A stretch of DNA of 27,389 bases from JAULUH01 sp032111745 (GCA_032111745.1 JAULUH010000472.1:1-27389); one strand, 5' to 3'; shown: positions 15,684-24,813, counted from the stretch's first letter. Notes: generated from the letters alone by a model not told the origin. Program-made: numbers and translations.

Positions 15684-18154
15684 TACCGCGTCTCCATGAC
15701 TAGCCGATTCTTGGTTTCCCGTAGTACCGCCTCCCGGCCATAGGGCATGGCCAGCAGCTGCCCATCTCGCCACAACGGGATCAGGTCCGCGTAGTGGGAG
15801 CTGGCTACGTGGCCCGACTGCCCGCCGGGCACGATCATGCGGCAGCGATCCCAGTCACTCAGGTCGGCCACGAAGCGCATAGCCGCAATCACATGTACCG
15901 GGTCCGTTGGGAATTGGGGCTTGGTCACCGCCCGCAGCAGCGTATCGTGGTCGCCACCCATAGGGTATGGGCCGCGGTTGAACAGCCTATCCAGGGGTTT
16001 CACAGCGCCCAGCGGATGGCTAAACACCACCTGGTTCACACGGCCCCACGGCCAGGTGTCCATATCCTCGCCTAGCTCGTCTTTCATCAGCTTGAGCGCC
16101 TCGCGCAAGGCGCGGTGCACCACCTCGGCCCTGGCCCGTGGTACGCCCGTGGCTGGGTCTACCAGCCAGGTGATGTCCCCTGGGTCATCCAGCATATCCA
16201 GCATCCGCACGATGCTGCGCCCCAGGTATGGGGTGGTGTCCCGCACCGGGGAGTTGTCCCCACCCACGTAGGCCTCGGCCAGTTCCCCCAGCGCCTCGTC
16301 GAAGACCACGTGCATAGCCCGCAGCCGGGTCACCTGGTAGATGGCTGCGGCCACGCTATTGGGCTCCATGCGACAGTCCCACGCCTTGAGCAACTCCAAC
16401 GCCGCCGCCTCCCGGGCATTGGTAGGTTGCAGGCCCACCAGGTGGTGCACGAATCGTCGCGCGATGGCGCTGGTTGTGTCCAGCTGGAAACGGGCGAAGT
16501 CCTCCGCCGACAGGCTGGCCGTGCCGGCCAACAACTCGGCCACCCGCGCCGCCCGTGAGGGGTTCTCCAGGTCAGAGCTGAGGAAGTGGGGATAGGACTC
16601 GTCCACCACCAGGTTATTGGCCACCGCAATCCAACCCTGTCCCGGGTTGAGGGCCTGTGGCAGCTCGTCCAGGCCCAGGAAGCGCTGCCACTCGTGCTCG
16701 CCGGTCCAGCCGGCAACGGGCGCCATGCCATAGCCCTCCCTCCGCACCGGCACCCGCCCCGCTTGTAGAAACGCAATGTTGCCCGCCCGGTCCGCGTACA
16801 CGAAGTTATGTGCGGGGGTCTCCCATTTGCTCAGAGCCTGCCGGAACTCCTCCCAGTTGCTGGCCCGGTTGTAGGCCAGGGCGCTGTCGATTAGGTTGGT
16901 GGGATCCAGCGCCACCCAGCGCAGCGCCAGTGGCATGTCGATCCCTACCAGCTGGCTCACGATCGGGCCATGGCGGGTCACCACCACCTCCTCCATGACC
17001 GGCTCAGCCCGTCCCTTGACTCCAATGGCTTCGGTGATCACCTCGGCTTCCACCCAGTGGCCATCCACCTCATATTGCCGCGGATTGGCCGGGTTGAGCC
17101 TCTCGGCGTACAAATCCTGGGCATCCTGCCATCCCGTCGTCATGCCCCAGGCGCAGTGCGCGTTGTGCCCGATGACGATGCCGGGGATGCCGGGAAAGGA
17201 AACCCCTGTCACGTCGTAGCGTCCACCGGCCAGGTGAGCCTGGTAGAAGATGCCGGGCATCGACACAGGCAGATGGGTGTCGTTGGCCAGCAGCGGCTGG
17301 CCCGTCACGGAGCGCGCACCAGCCACCGCCCACTGGTTGCTGGCCCCACCCCCCAACGGGATTCCTGGTACCAGCCCACCAGGCAGGCCCTCTGCGTGGG
17401 GGACGCCCAGCAGGTCGACGGCCTGGCGCAGTGCATCGCGTAACGCCTCGCTGCCCCAGCCGTTGGGCGGGGCGGCCTTCTTGCGCCCCCGACCCTGTCT
17501 CGCCACGGTGACCGGGTTGTTGGCCGGATACGGAGGCTCCAGGTCCGCCGCCAGATCTGCGCCCACCTTGTGGGCCAGGCGCAGACGTATCACCTCCGTG
17601 CCCCAATTGGCACCCAGGTTGAAGCTCATCACCTTGGCCCATAACAGGCTGTCCAGAGGTTTCCAGGGCTCGGGCTGGTAACGCAGCAGCGAGAACTCCA
17701 GCGACAGCCGGCCCTGCCTCCGCTCCATGCATGCGTTCACCCCCGCCGCGTACGCCGACAGCGCCGCCTGCACATCTGCCTCCAGCGCGGACACCTCGGC
17801 GCTGGCCGCCCGGTGCAGACCTAGGATGCGAAAGGTGCGATCGATGGGCAGCGCGGCTTCCCCCAGCACCTCGGCCAGCCGGCCTGCCCCTAACCGGCGT
17901 TGTAGCTCCATCTGCCACATGCGATCCTGAGCATGCACATAGCCCTGGGCGAAGAACAGATCCTCCTCGCTCTGGGCATAGATGTGGGGTGTGCCCCAGC
18001 GATCGCGCAGGATCTCTACGGGCCCCTGCAAGCCCGGCACCTGGATGGTACCCTCGGTCTTTGGCAGGAAGCGCCGGGCAAACGCTATGACCCCGGTAAC
18101 TACCGCAGCTACGGCCGTGCCCAGGGCAACAAACAGAATGAGCAACTTCTTCAT
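15683..18154 (-). CDS. Penicillin acylase family protein (membrane-anchored Ntn hydrolase)
   Basis: An 823-residue amidohydrolase of the penicillin G acylase/AHL acylase family, made as one chain that self-cleaves into alpha and beta subunits. It has an N-terminal hydrophobic anchor or signal (MKKLLILFVALG onward, about residues 2-25) and an alpha-subunit region with the family pattern DRWGTPHIYAQSEEDLFFAQGYVHAQDRMWQMELQ (split here: DRWGTPHIYA, then FAQGYVHAQDRMWQMELQ). GGGASNQWAVAG carries Ser272, the predicted beta-subunit N-terminal nucleophile, and late motifs include PGGQSGH. It acts outside the membrane and cleaves an amide (beta-lactam side chain, acyl-homoserine lactone or other N-acyl compound); the substrate is unknown. 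I chose ATG 18154, with AGGTGG upstream. It couples to the phosphatase by TAATG. Confidence 0.94.
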   Translation of the reverse strand: MKKLLILFVALGTAVAAVVTGVIAFARRFLPKTEGTIQVPGLQGPVEILRDRWGTPHIYAQSEEDLFFAQGYVHAQDRMWQMELQRRLGAGRLAEVLGEAALPIDRTFRILGLHRAASAEVSALEADVQAALSAYAAGVNACMERRQGRLSLEFSLLRYQPEPWKPLDSLLWAKVMSFNLGANWGTEVIRLRLAHKVGADLAADLEPPYPANNPVTVARQGRGRKKAAPPNGWGSEALRDALRQAVDLLGVPHAEGLPGGLVPGIPLGGGASNQWAVAGARSVTGQPLLANDTHLPVSMPGIFYQAHLAGGRYDVTGVSFPGIPGIVIGHNAHCAWGMTTGWQDAQDLYAERLNPANPRQYEVDGHWVEAEVITEAIGVKGRAEPVMEEVVVTRHGPIVSQLVGIDMPLALRWVALDPTNLIDSALAYNRASNWEEFRQALSKWETPAHNFVYADRAGNIAFLQAGRVPVRREGYGMAPVAGWTGEHEWQRFLGLDELPQALNPGQGWIAVANNLVVDESYPHFLSSDLENPSRAARVAELLAGTASLSAEDFARFQLDTTSAIARRFVHHLVGLQPTNAREAAALELLKAWDCRMEPNSVAAAIYQVTRLRAMHVVFDEALGELAEAYVGGDNSPVRDTTPYLGRSIVRMLDMLDDPGDITWLVDPATGVPRARAEVVHRALREALKLMKDELGEDMDTWPWGRVNQVVFSHPLGAVKPLDRLFNRGPYPMGGDHDTLLRAVTKPQFPTDPVHVIAAMRFVADLSDWDRCRMIVPGGQSGHVASSHYADLIPLWRDGQLLAMPYGREAVLRETKNRLVMETR

Positions 18155-18218
18155 GGCTACCACCTGGAGGTCTACTGGGGGGGGTGGTTGGGTCAGGGCG
18201 AGGGCGCGGACGTCGGGC

Positions 18219-18641
18219 CTACTCCTCCCACCCACCCTCCTGTCCCGGCAGGTCGATCTGCACTACCTCGCCGTGGACGTTCACCACGATCTTGAAGCCC
18301 AACATCCCTAACCAGGCCCGCATGTCCTCGGGGAGCGGGTTGTCCAGGGCCTGGTCGATGTTCTTGATGGATGCGTCGATAGCAGCCTTGGTGAACAGAT
18401 CGTCGCGGCCGAGCATCCGCATCATCTCCTGCACTGCCACGTCGCGGTACGGCTCCATCTGCTCGCGCAGATAGAGCAGGACCTGGCGATCCACGTCGCG
18501 CGCCGGCACGTGGCGGCGAAAGCCGTCGTCGTCGACCACATAGGTGGCCTCGCCACCCACATAGGCCACGTCGACCGGCCGGCCGGCCTCGTCGTCGATC
18601 AACCCGGCGAACAGTGCGCCGGGAGTCGCTGGTGGTGTCAT
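18219..18641 (-). CDS. Small hypothetical protein upstream of the acylase
   Basis: A 140-residue acidic protein without signal peptide or membrane segment. I do not recognise a family. An N-terminal beta-rich part (VDVAYVGGEATYVVDDDGF) is followed by helices (REQMEPYRDVAVQEMMRMLG) and a C-terminal strand-like segment (GFKIVVNVHGEVVQIDL). Codon usage matches its neighbours, and the frame is open across the whole gene. The ATG at 18641 has only a weak ribosome site. It is 64 nt upstream of the acylase on the same strand with no terminator, so it is probably the first gene of the acylase-phosphatase-fructosamine kinase operon. Confidence 0.75.
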   Translation of the reverse strand: MTPPATPGALFAGLIDDEAGRPVDVAYVGGEATYVVDDDGFRRHVPARDVDRQVLLYLREQMEPYRDVAVQEMMRMLGRDDLFTKAAIDASIKNIDQALDNPLPEDMRAWLGMLGFKIVVNVHGEVVQIDLPGQEGGWEE

Positions 18642-18678
18642 GGGCTACCTTCACTGCGCCTGATGCGCGGATGCCCAT

Positions 18679-18707
18679 AGGGTAGCACGTTCACGCCCCG
18701 GCGTCAA
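18679..18707 (-). promoter_or_regulatory. Possible promoter of the acylase operon
   Basis: On the minus strand TTGACG (18707-18702, 5/6), 17-nt spacer, then TACCCT (18684-18679, 3/6). It lies in the 90-nt gap between the TPR gene and the first gene of the acylase operon, about 40 nt before its ATG. The -10 is weak. Confidence 0.35.
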
Positions 18708-18731
18708 CTGCAGCCTCCCCCCTCTCCACCT

Positions 18732-19916
18732 CTACCCCATGTCCAGCCAGGCCTGGGCGATCGTCCCAAGCCTGGCTGCGGCCTGGCCTGTCTCCTCCTC
18801 GATGGCCTGCACCCACTGCAGGGCGTCTTGCGCCTCGGCTGCCAGGCCGTTGTCCAGGCACAGCCGGGCCGCGCCGCTCAGAGCGCTCGCCGCCGCTAAC
18901 CGGTCTCCCGTGTGCAGATGGACGTCGGCCGCTGCTCGATAGGCCGCAAAGGCCTCCGTCGGCCTGCCCTGGGCGTCCAGGTATAGCCCGGTGTTGTGCA
19001 GGATCCTGGCATACGCCGGCAGATCACCCACACGGCGGATCACCGGCTCTACCCTTCGCACCAGGGCCAATGCCTCAGATGTTCGCCCTTGCTCATGGTA
19101 CAGGAGGCTGAGATTGAGCCGGGTTCGGTTGACGCCGAGTTCGTCGCCAACCTCCTTGAAGAGGCCTAGTGCCTGCTGCCAACATCCCAGCGCTTTGTCC
19201 TGGCACCGCAGCTGCCGGTAGGCCTCGCCCAGGTTGTTGAGAGCCTGGGCCATGCCATGCTGATTGGCAGCTGCTGCATATGCCCCTAGGGCCTGCCCAA
19301 ACGCCATCACCGCACCACCGGCCCAGCCCTGGTGCAGGTGCAGCAGCCCGGTGCTGGTTAGCACCAGGCCAGTCTCACCGAAGCTATGGATCTCCTCCGC
19401 CAGGGCCGTGGCCTCCGTGGTGCATAGGTCCGCCTTGTCGATTTGCCCGAGAGCCAGGTGCGTTGGGCCAAGGTGGGCCAGCGCCCGGCATACGCGCCGG
19501 TGGTCGCCCAGCCCGCGGCTGATCTCCAGGGCACCATATAGCCGGTCGCGCGCCTCGTGATACTTGCCCCTGCTGCGAGCCAGCTGGCCAAGATTCTGTA
19601 GCATGTCCGCCTCCTGGGCCAGCGACCCGACTTGCCGGCTAATGGCCAGTGCCGTCTCCAGCATCTCGTCCAGGATTTGCCATTGTCCCCAGCCTTCCAG
19701 GTAGGGGAATAGAGCATCCACCAAGTCGACCGCGGTCTCCCAGGCCGCCGGCTCGCGCAGTGCCTGCCAGGCCGCCTTTACCAGGTTGTCCTGTTCTTTG
19801 GCCAGGCTAAGTGGCTTCCGGGCTGGCCTCAAGGCCGCCAGCCAGGCCCGGGCATTCTCGTCGATTCGCTGTCGATACCGGGCCAGGTAGTCCTCCCCCT
19901 GATCTCCTATATTCAT
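18732..19916 (-). CDS. Tetratricopeptide repeat protein (sensor half of a split STAND pair)
   Basis: A 394-residue all-helical protein with several TPR units between about residues 70 and 390 (e.g. ADMLQNLGQLARSRGKYHEA, ALNNLGEAYRQLRCQDKAL, RTRLNLSLLYHEQGRTSEAL, ILHNTGLYLDAQGRPTEAF). There is no catalytic motif or signal peptide. Its ATG overlaps the stop codon of the upstream NB-ARC gene in an ATGA (19916-19913), so translation is coupled. In most STAND proteins such a TPR array is the C-terminal sensor of the same chain. Here it is a separate polypeptide, likely to bind the NB-ARC protein and sense a ligand or partner. Confidence 0.9.
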   Translation of the reverse strand: MNIGDQGEDYLARYRQRIDENARAWLAALRPARKPLSLAKEQDNLVKAAWQALREPAAWETAVDLVDALFPYLEGWGQWQILDEMLETALAISRQVGSLAQEADMLQNLGQLARSRGKYHEARDRLYGALEISRGLGDHRRVCRALAHLGPTHLALGQIDKADLCTTEATALAEEIHSFGETGLVLTSTGLLHLHQGWAGGAVMAFGQALGAYAAAANQHGMAQALNNLGEAYRQLRCQDKALGCWQQALGLFKEVGDELGVNRTRLNLSLLYHEQGRTSEALALVRRVEPVIRRVGDLPAYARILHNTGLYLDAQGRPTEAFAAYRAAADVHLHTGDRLAAASALSGAARLCLDNGLAAEAQDALQWVQAIEEETGQAAARLGTIAQAWLDMG

Positions 19917-21406
19917 TCGCCTGCCCTTTCGTGGATGGCGCAGGCCGGCGCAGTCGGCGGCAGCATATCTGCCCCCGGCTCTGACCTGTGAAACACCTCG
20001 CGTACCAGGAACTGCTCGGTGAGCCGGTGGATGCTGTACCGGCGATGCTTTAGGTCGCCGCCAATGTTGACCAGCGAGATGTTGGCCAGGTGGCGTAGGG
20101 CCTCGACGACGCCGTTCCCTTGGCTGCCACAGGCCCTTTCGATCGCCTCTAGGTCAGCGCCAGACTCGGCAAACAGGGGCATCGTCATCAACACATCTTG
20201 CGCTGTGGCGTCGAGCCGATTCCAGGCTCGCCAGAAGATGAAGCGATAAAGATCCTCGACCTGCCCGCGACCCTCGCTGCGCAGGTCAGCTACAACCTGT
20301 GGCAGGTCCAACAGATAGAGCTGGCCAACCGCCAGTTTCAGCGCCAGCGGATTGCCGCCGACCGTCTCGTAGATCGGCCGCAGCATCTCGTCGTCGGCTG
20401 CCACGACGTGACTCAGGTTGCGCACCAGCGCTTCCTGTCGTAACAGCGCCAGCGAGGTGGCCTCGTCCAGCTCCGGCAACTGGAAATGGAAGAAGCCGGG
20501 GTCGGTCAGGAAGGTCTCTCGCGATGTCAGCAGGAACTTGGTGGGATTCGCCCAGCGCTGCAGCAGGGGCAACAAGGTCTCCACGTCCGCCAGGGTCTCC
20601 AAATTGTCCACCACCACCAGATAGGGGCAACGCTTGAAATGGTATTGCAGCGCCGATGTTGCGGTGTCCTGGCAGAACGGCGTGGGTAACGCCTCAGGCT
20701 CCAACATCTGCAGGGCCAGCGCCTCCACCAGGTCGCTGGTCCGCCGGGCCGATACCTCGATCTGCCTCATCAGGCCGTGGGAGTCGAAGGCGTGCTGCTG
20801 GGCGCTGACCCAACCCAGGTCGAAGAAGGCTCCCTCCTCCCGCAGCAGCCGGCAGACCAGCTGGTGGGCCAGCGCAGTCTTGCCGATCCCCCCCAGCCCC
20901 TCGATAGACACCACCCACGGCGGCCCCTGCGCCAACAGCACCTCGCCTAACATGCTCAGGTGCCCCTCTGCTCCCAACAACACGCTATAGGTGGCCTGGG
21001 GCAGTCGCCTGCTGGGTGCATTGCCTCGATCCACGCAGAACTGCCTCTCCTGCCGCCGGATGACTTCGGTCAGGTGGTGACAGGCTCGACGCTGCATCCG
21101 ATAGAGGGTGGCGTCAGCCATTGCCAGTTGCTTGGCTACCACATAGACGGACTTGCCCTCCGCATAGCGCTTCTGCAGCAGCGCAGCCTCCTCCGCCTCG
21201 GTCTGGGCTAGCACCTGCAGGGCCTGCATCAGCACATGGTTCGTCGCAACTCTGACGTCGGCCCCTTCCCGGGCCTCCAGGTGCCTGACCATCTCCAACT
21301 CGGCCAGTGGGCTGCCGAGCTCAGGCTCAGCATGCCAGAGGCGCAGGGCGGTCGCCACGCTGTTCTCAGAGAGCTGCTCCAATGTCAAGGGGTCATAGGT
21401 TATCAT
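19913..21406 (-). CDS. STAND-type NTPase with HTH-like N-terminus and NB-ARC domain
   Basis: A 497-residue protein. The N-terminus (about 72-115, EEAALLQKRYAEGKS... ATLYRMQRRACHHL) looks like a sigma-region-4/LuxR-type helix-turn-helix. It is followed by an NB-ARC module: P-loop GLGGIGKT (170-177, Lys176), Walker B YLVVVDNLETL (Asp267), sensor FLLTSRE and GGNPLAL (Asn352). A winged-helix-like segment ends in YSIHRLTEQFLVREVF. STAND ATPases are autoinhibited switches that oligomerise on ligand sensing. The usual C-terminal sensor repeats are absent but are encoded by the next gene, coupled by ATGA. The HTH suggests a transcriptional output; immunity roles are known for other STANDs but nothing here proves one. 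Confidence 0.9.
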   Translation of the reverse strand: MITYDPLTLEQLSENSVATALRLWHAEPELGSPLAELEMVRHLEAREGADVRVATNHVLMQALQVLAQTEAEEAALLQKRYAEGKSVYVVAKQLAMADATLYRMQRRACHHLTEVIRRQERQFCVDRGNAPSRRLPQATYSVLLGAEGHLSMLGEVLLAQGPPWVVSIEGLGGIGKTALAHQLVCRLLREEGAFFDLGWVSAQQHAFDSHGLMRQIEVSARRTSDLVEALALQMLEPEALPTPFCQDTATSALQYHFKRCPYLVVVDNLETLADVETLLPLLQRWANPTKFLLTSRETFLTDPGFFHFQLPELDEATSLALLRQEALVRNLSHVVAADDEMLRPIYETVGGNPLALKLAVGQLYLLDLPQVVADLRSEGRGQVEDLYRFIFWRAWNRLDATAQDVLMTMPLFAESGADLEAIERACGSQGNGVVEALRHLANISLVNIGGDLKHRRYSIHRLTEQFLVREVFHRSEPGADMLPPTAPACAIHERAGE

Positions 21407-21483
21407 AGTTGTTCCCTTAGGGCAATGCGAATCGCGACCCGGCCTCTCCGCCGCCCGTTCGAGAGCAAGGGGTATTTGACGCT

Positions 21484-21503
21484 AGCCAGGGCGAGCCCTG
21501 GCT
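21484..21503. promoter_or_regulatory. Perfect 9-bp dyad in the STAND gene leader
   Basis: agccagggc-ga-gccctggct, a perfect inverted repeat with a 2-nt centre, 78 nt upstream of the STAND start codon and downstream of its likely promoter. The tiny centre favours a protein-binding operator over an RNA hairpin. Confidence 0.4.
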
Positions 21504-21565
21504 GTGGCCGGTGTGCTCCCTATACGGTCGCTGCGGTGGCATGAGTCGCTGAGTGCCCGCCGGCC

Positions 21566-21595
21566 ATTATATAGCCAATCTTCGTATGCTGGCGA
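21566..21595 (-). promoter_or_regulatory. Possible promoter of the STAND-TPR operon
   Basis: On the minus strand a perfect TATAAT (21571-21566) with TCGCCA (4/6) 18 nt upstream. The predicted leader is about 150 nt and includes the dyad at 21484-21503. Confidence 0.45.
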
Positions 21596-21777
21596 ATCCC
21601 GGCTTATAAGTGAAATAAATAACAAATGCTATCCTTCATTACGAATTGCTTATCACGAGCCCGGCTCTCTGAGACGACAGGCCCCGTAGCGTTGCCCATC
21701 AGCCATGGGCCCAGGTTCTGCTGTTCGTACGGAGGCCTTTCCGCCCTCTTCCCCTCTGCCGATTCCCTTGCCTCGCT

Positions 21778-21807
21778 TTGCTAAGGCTCCGCTTCCCATG
21801 TTATACT
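21778..21807 (+). promoter_or_regulatory. Probable promoter of the PQQ-propeller lipoprotein
   Basis: TTGCTA (21778-21783, 4/6), 18-nt spacer, TATACT (21802-21807, 5/6), about 58 nt before the start codon. Confidence 0.5.
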
Positions 21808-21864
21808 CCAGCTCTGACGCTGACCCTCCTTCGGACCGTTGCGCCGCCTGCATGAGGTCTCCCT

Positions 21865-24591
21865 ATGCCTAGGCTCCCCTTCCTCCCGCCGGCCCGGCCC
21901 TGGGCCAGCCTGCTGTTAGCTGCCACCTTGGTGCTGGCTGGCTGTGCTGCCCCGGGCACTCCTCCGGCCTCCCCTGCAGCCTCTCCCGCCCCGCCGGGCG
22001 GTATGGACTTCACCCCCGCTCCTTACCAGGTGCCCGTGCCCCCGGACGCGCCCTGGCCTATGTTCCGCCGCGACCACCGCAACACCGGCCGTTCCACCAT
22101 CTCCGCCGCCTATCACGAGGACCAGCCCTGGGCCTTTCGCACCGGCAAAGGTATCTTCTCTACCCCCGTCGTCGATGCCGACGGCACCATCTACATCGGC
22201 TCGGCCGATCGCAACTTCTATGCCATCAATCCCGATGGCACTGAGCGCTGGCGTTTCTCCACCGGGGAGATCATCGACTCCGCAGCCGCCCTACACGCTC
22301 CCGACCCTGCTACCGGCATTGCCGCCATCACCGTTCCCTCGGGCGACGGCTTCCTCTACCACCTGGACACCAACCCTGCCCTCGCCCAGCCGCAAGATCG
22401 GCTACTCTGGGCCTTCGACGCCGCCGCCCACCCCGGCACGGGCTTCAATAACTGGTTCGAGGGTAACGTGGCCCTCGGCTACGACGGCACGATCTACGCC
22501 GGCAACACCAATTTCAACTACTACGCCCTCCATCCTGACGGCACCCTGGCCTGGAGCTATCCCACCGGCAGCAACAACTGGTCCCAGGCCGCCCTGGCCC
22601 CCGACGGCAGCCTCTTCTGGGCCAGCAACGACACCTACGTGCGCCGCGTCGACCCTGCGGGGCAGGAGCAATGGACCAAACGCACCCTCGGTTTCATTGC
22701 CGCCTCCGCCGCTCTGGGTGCCGGCCCAGAGGGCGATACCCTCTACATCGGCTCCTTCGACAGCACCCTGCTGGCCCTCGATCCTGCTACCGGCGAGACC
22801 CGCTGGCGCTACACCACCGGCGATCACATCTACAGCTCCGTGGCCCTGGGCCAGGACGCCAGCGGCCATACCACCGCCATCTACTTCGGCTCCACCGACG
22901 GCGTCTTCTACGCCCTGCGCCCCGACGGCTCCCTAATGTGGCAATTCGACACCGGCGATCCCATCCGCTCCTCCCCAGCCCTCGGCCCTGCCCCTCAGGG
23001 CGAGGACGGCGCCATCGTCTACTTCGGCAGCGGCAACGGCAAGCTCTATGCCCTGGATGCCGCCACCGGCGCCCGCCGCTGGTCCTTCGACACCACCGTG
23101 GACGAGCCCGAGCTGGCTGATCGCAATGACCTCAACGGTTCTCCCGCCCTCGGCCAAACCGGCGTCTACATCGGCGGCGAGCACGGCTTCCTGTGGTATG
23201 TGCCCTACGACTATTGCCTGCACCACGCCGGCCCCCGCTGCAGCACCGACCCCGCCGCCGACCTGCCTGCCGACATGGCCGGGCTCTTTTACGTCACCCC
23301 GGGCGGCAGCACCCTGCTGGAGGATCCGGCCACCCTGCCCGCCGCCGCCGTGATCACCCTGCGCCTGGTGGTACGGGAGGCCGGGCAAACCCTCGACGCC
23401 GCGGTCTGCAACAGCCCGGTGGGCTGCCCCGCCGGCGCCCTCCAGGTGACCATCACGCCGGAGGTCCCCATCCGGGTCGAGAAGTCGGCCGATGGCCACT
23501 ACCTGCACATCATCCCTGACGGCTTTCTCGAGCCAGGCACGGCCTACACCATCGCCGTGCAGGGCCAGGCTTACACCGGTGGCCTGCGCCTCGGCAACCT
23601 CTCCCTCGGCGGCCGCCGCCTCCGCCCCTTCTCCGACACCCTCGCCTTCACCGCCCAGGACTCCGCCCTCCCCCGCCTCCCGCTACAGGTGGGGCCGGAC
23701 GAGGTCACGGCCCTGGAATGGACCCGGCTGGCGGTTCCCCTGCCGCCAATGCTGACCAGCCTCAACCAGATCGGCTTCGACTCCATGGACTGGCTGCTGG
23801 GCGCCGTCGACGTGGGCGAGCCTGGCCCCGACGGCACGGGCCGTCTGCTCCTCTGGGCCGTGGGTGCCCAGCGCGACGCCAACGGCCAGCTTGTGGTCGA
23901 TCCCCAGACCAACTACCTCCTGCCGCTCTCCGGCACCTATCGCGGCGACGCCTTCATCCTCAGCAACCAGGACTTCGACATGAAGATCACCGAGGTGGAC
24001 GTGCCCTTCCATCTGTTCGAGCTGCGCGGCCGCCTGCGCGCCGACCGCACCCTGCTGCCCGCAGCCTCCGCCTACGCCGAGACCGAGGTGCTCTCGATTC
24101 CCAACTTCGGGCCCTACATGGTGGTCGCCGGCCTGGCCAACAACTGGTTCGAGAAGCTGCTGCCCGTGGGCACCTACGTCATGCGAGACGGCACCCTGCC
24201 CGCCACCAGCGCCGAGGGGACGGCCAGCCCGGCCCCATACCGGCGGCCACCCGGTGTTAGCGTAGCCAGCCTGGCCTACAGCCCACCCACCACCCAGGCC
24301 GCCGGCCAGGTCACCGCGACCCTGGCCTTGGCCCCCGGTGCCACCTATCCCTCCACCGCTCACAAGGCCGCCATTCTGCTGGTGGACAACGCCACCGGTG
24401 AGCCCGTCTTCTTGGACTACCTGGCCAACCTATCTCAGGCCGCCGGCCCCACAGGCGATCTCCAGAGCATTACCCTGGCCCTCCCCCCCGGTACCTCCCT
24501 GCCGGCCAACCCGGAGGCCATCGTCATCCTGGACGTCTTCCCCCTCCACCGCCAACCCCTTGCCGAGGCCTCACCGCCTCCGGGTTCGTAG
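21865..24591 (+). CDS. PQQ-like beta-propeller lipoprotein
   Basis: A 908-residue exported lipoprotein. The signal peptide ends in the lipobox LAGC (residues 24-27; Cys27 lipidated), and a Pro/Ala-rich linker follows (about 28-60). Residues about 60-440 form a PQQ-type propeller: PWPMFRRDHRNTG, then repeated units such as GTIYIGSADRNFYAINPDG, GTIYAGNTNFNYYALHPDG and LYIGSFDSTLLALDPATGE. Such units build structural propellers of the BamB or quinoprotein type; no PQQ-ligand set is evident, so catalysis is not claimed. The C-terminal half (about 470-908) is beta-rich, Ig-like, without recognised motifs. It acts at the outer face of the cell membrane. The stop codon TAG lies inside a REP-like repeat, so the native C-terminus may have been altered. 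Confidence 0.88.
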   Translation: MPRLPFLPPARPWASLLLAATLVLAGCAAPGTPPASPAASPAPPGGMDFTPAPYQVPVPPDAPWPMFRRDHRNTGRSTISAAYHEDQPWAFRTGKGIFSTPVVDADGTIYIGSADRNFYAINPDGTERWRFSTGEIIDSAAALHAPDPATGIAAITVPSGDGFLYHLDTNPALAQPQDRLLWAFDAAAHPGTGFNNWFEGNVALGYDGTIYAGNTNFNYYALHPDGTLAWSYPTGSNNWSQAALAPDGSLFWASNDTYVRRVDPAGQEQWTKRTLGFIAASAALGAGPEGDTLYIGSFDSTLLALDPATGETRWRYTTGDHIYSSVALGQDASGHTTAIYFGSTDGVFYALRPDGSLMWQFDTGDPIRSSPALGPAPQGEDGAIVYFGSGNGKLYALDAATGARRWSFDTTVDEPELADRNDLNGSPALGQTGVYIGGEHGFLWYVPYDYCLHHAGPRCSTDPAADLPADMAGLFYVTPGGSTLLEDPATLPAAAVITLRLVVREAGQTLDAAVCNSPVGCPAGALQVTITPEVPIRVEKSADGHYLHIIPDGFLEPGTAYTIAVQGQAYTGGLRLGNLSLGGRRLRPFSDTLAFTAQDSALPRLPLQVGPDEVTALEWTRLAVPLPPMLTSLNQIGFDSMDWLLGAVDVGEPGPDGTGRLLLWAVGAQRDANGQLVVDPQTNYLLPLSGTYRGDAFILSNQDFDMKITEVDVPFHLFELRGRLRADRTLLPAASAYAETEVLSIPNFGPYMVVAGLANNWFEKLLPVGTYVMRDGTLPATSAEGTASPAPYRRPPGVSVASLAYSPPTTQAAGQVTATLALAPGATYPSTAHKAAILLVDNATGEPVFLDYLANLSQAAGPTGDLQSITLALPPGTSLPANPEAIVILDVFPLHRQPLAEASPPPGS

Positions 24592-24639
24592 TAGCGGCTT
24601 CAGCCGCTCCGGGTTCGTAGTGGCGGCTTCAGCCGCTCC
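24582..24639. repeat. Tandem REP-like palindromes, copies 2 and 3
   Basis: Two 29-nt units, 24582-24610 and 24611-24639, differing by one base (gtagtagcgg versus gtagtggcgg). Each carries the hairpin ggct-tc-agcc extended to agcggct/agccgct in the first and gcggct/agccgc in the second. The first unit supplies the stop codon (24589-24591) of the PQQ lipoprotein. They match the single copy at 7748-7774. Confidence 0.85.
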
Positions 24640-24813
24640 GGCAGAGGGAGTCGTAACGCCACTTCACATGTCCACCGGCGTCCACCGGCAGCTCACGCCT
24701 TCCCACGAGCCCCTCCCGGTGACTTCCGGTGTCCGTGCTCCGGTCCGTGCTCATCCGTGGGCCGGTCCGCCTATCCCCAGCCCCGCGCCACAACTGTGCG
24801 AGGTATCGCTCCC

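Larger units (their letters stand above)
21407..21864. other. 458-bp divergent intergenic region, AT-rich core
   Basis: It separates the divergent STAND and PQQ-lipoprotein genes. It contains a 20-bp dyad (21484-21503), a minus-strand promoter-like element near 21566, a conspicuously AT-rich stretch at about 21600-21655, and a plus-strand promoter near 21800. No coding sequence is supported. Confidence 0.6.

Noticed and set aside
19913..19916. Frameshift between the NB-ARC and TPR genes
   Set aside because: The junction is a clean ATGA stop/start overlap, both frames are fully open and well composed, and a ribosome-site-like AGGG precedes the ATG, so coupled genes are the simpler reading.
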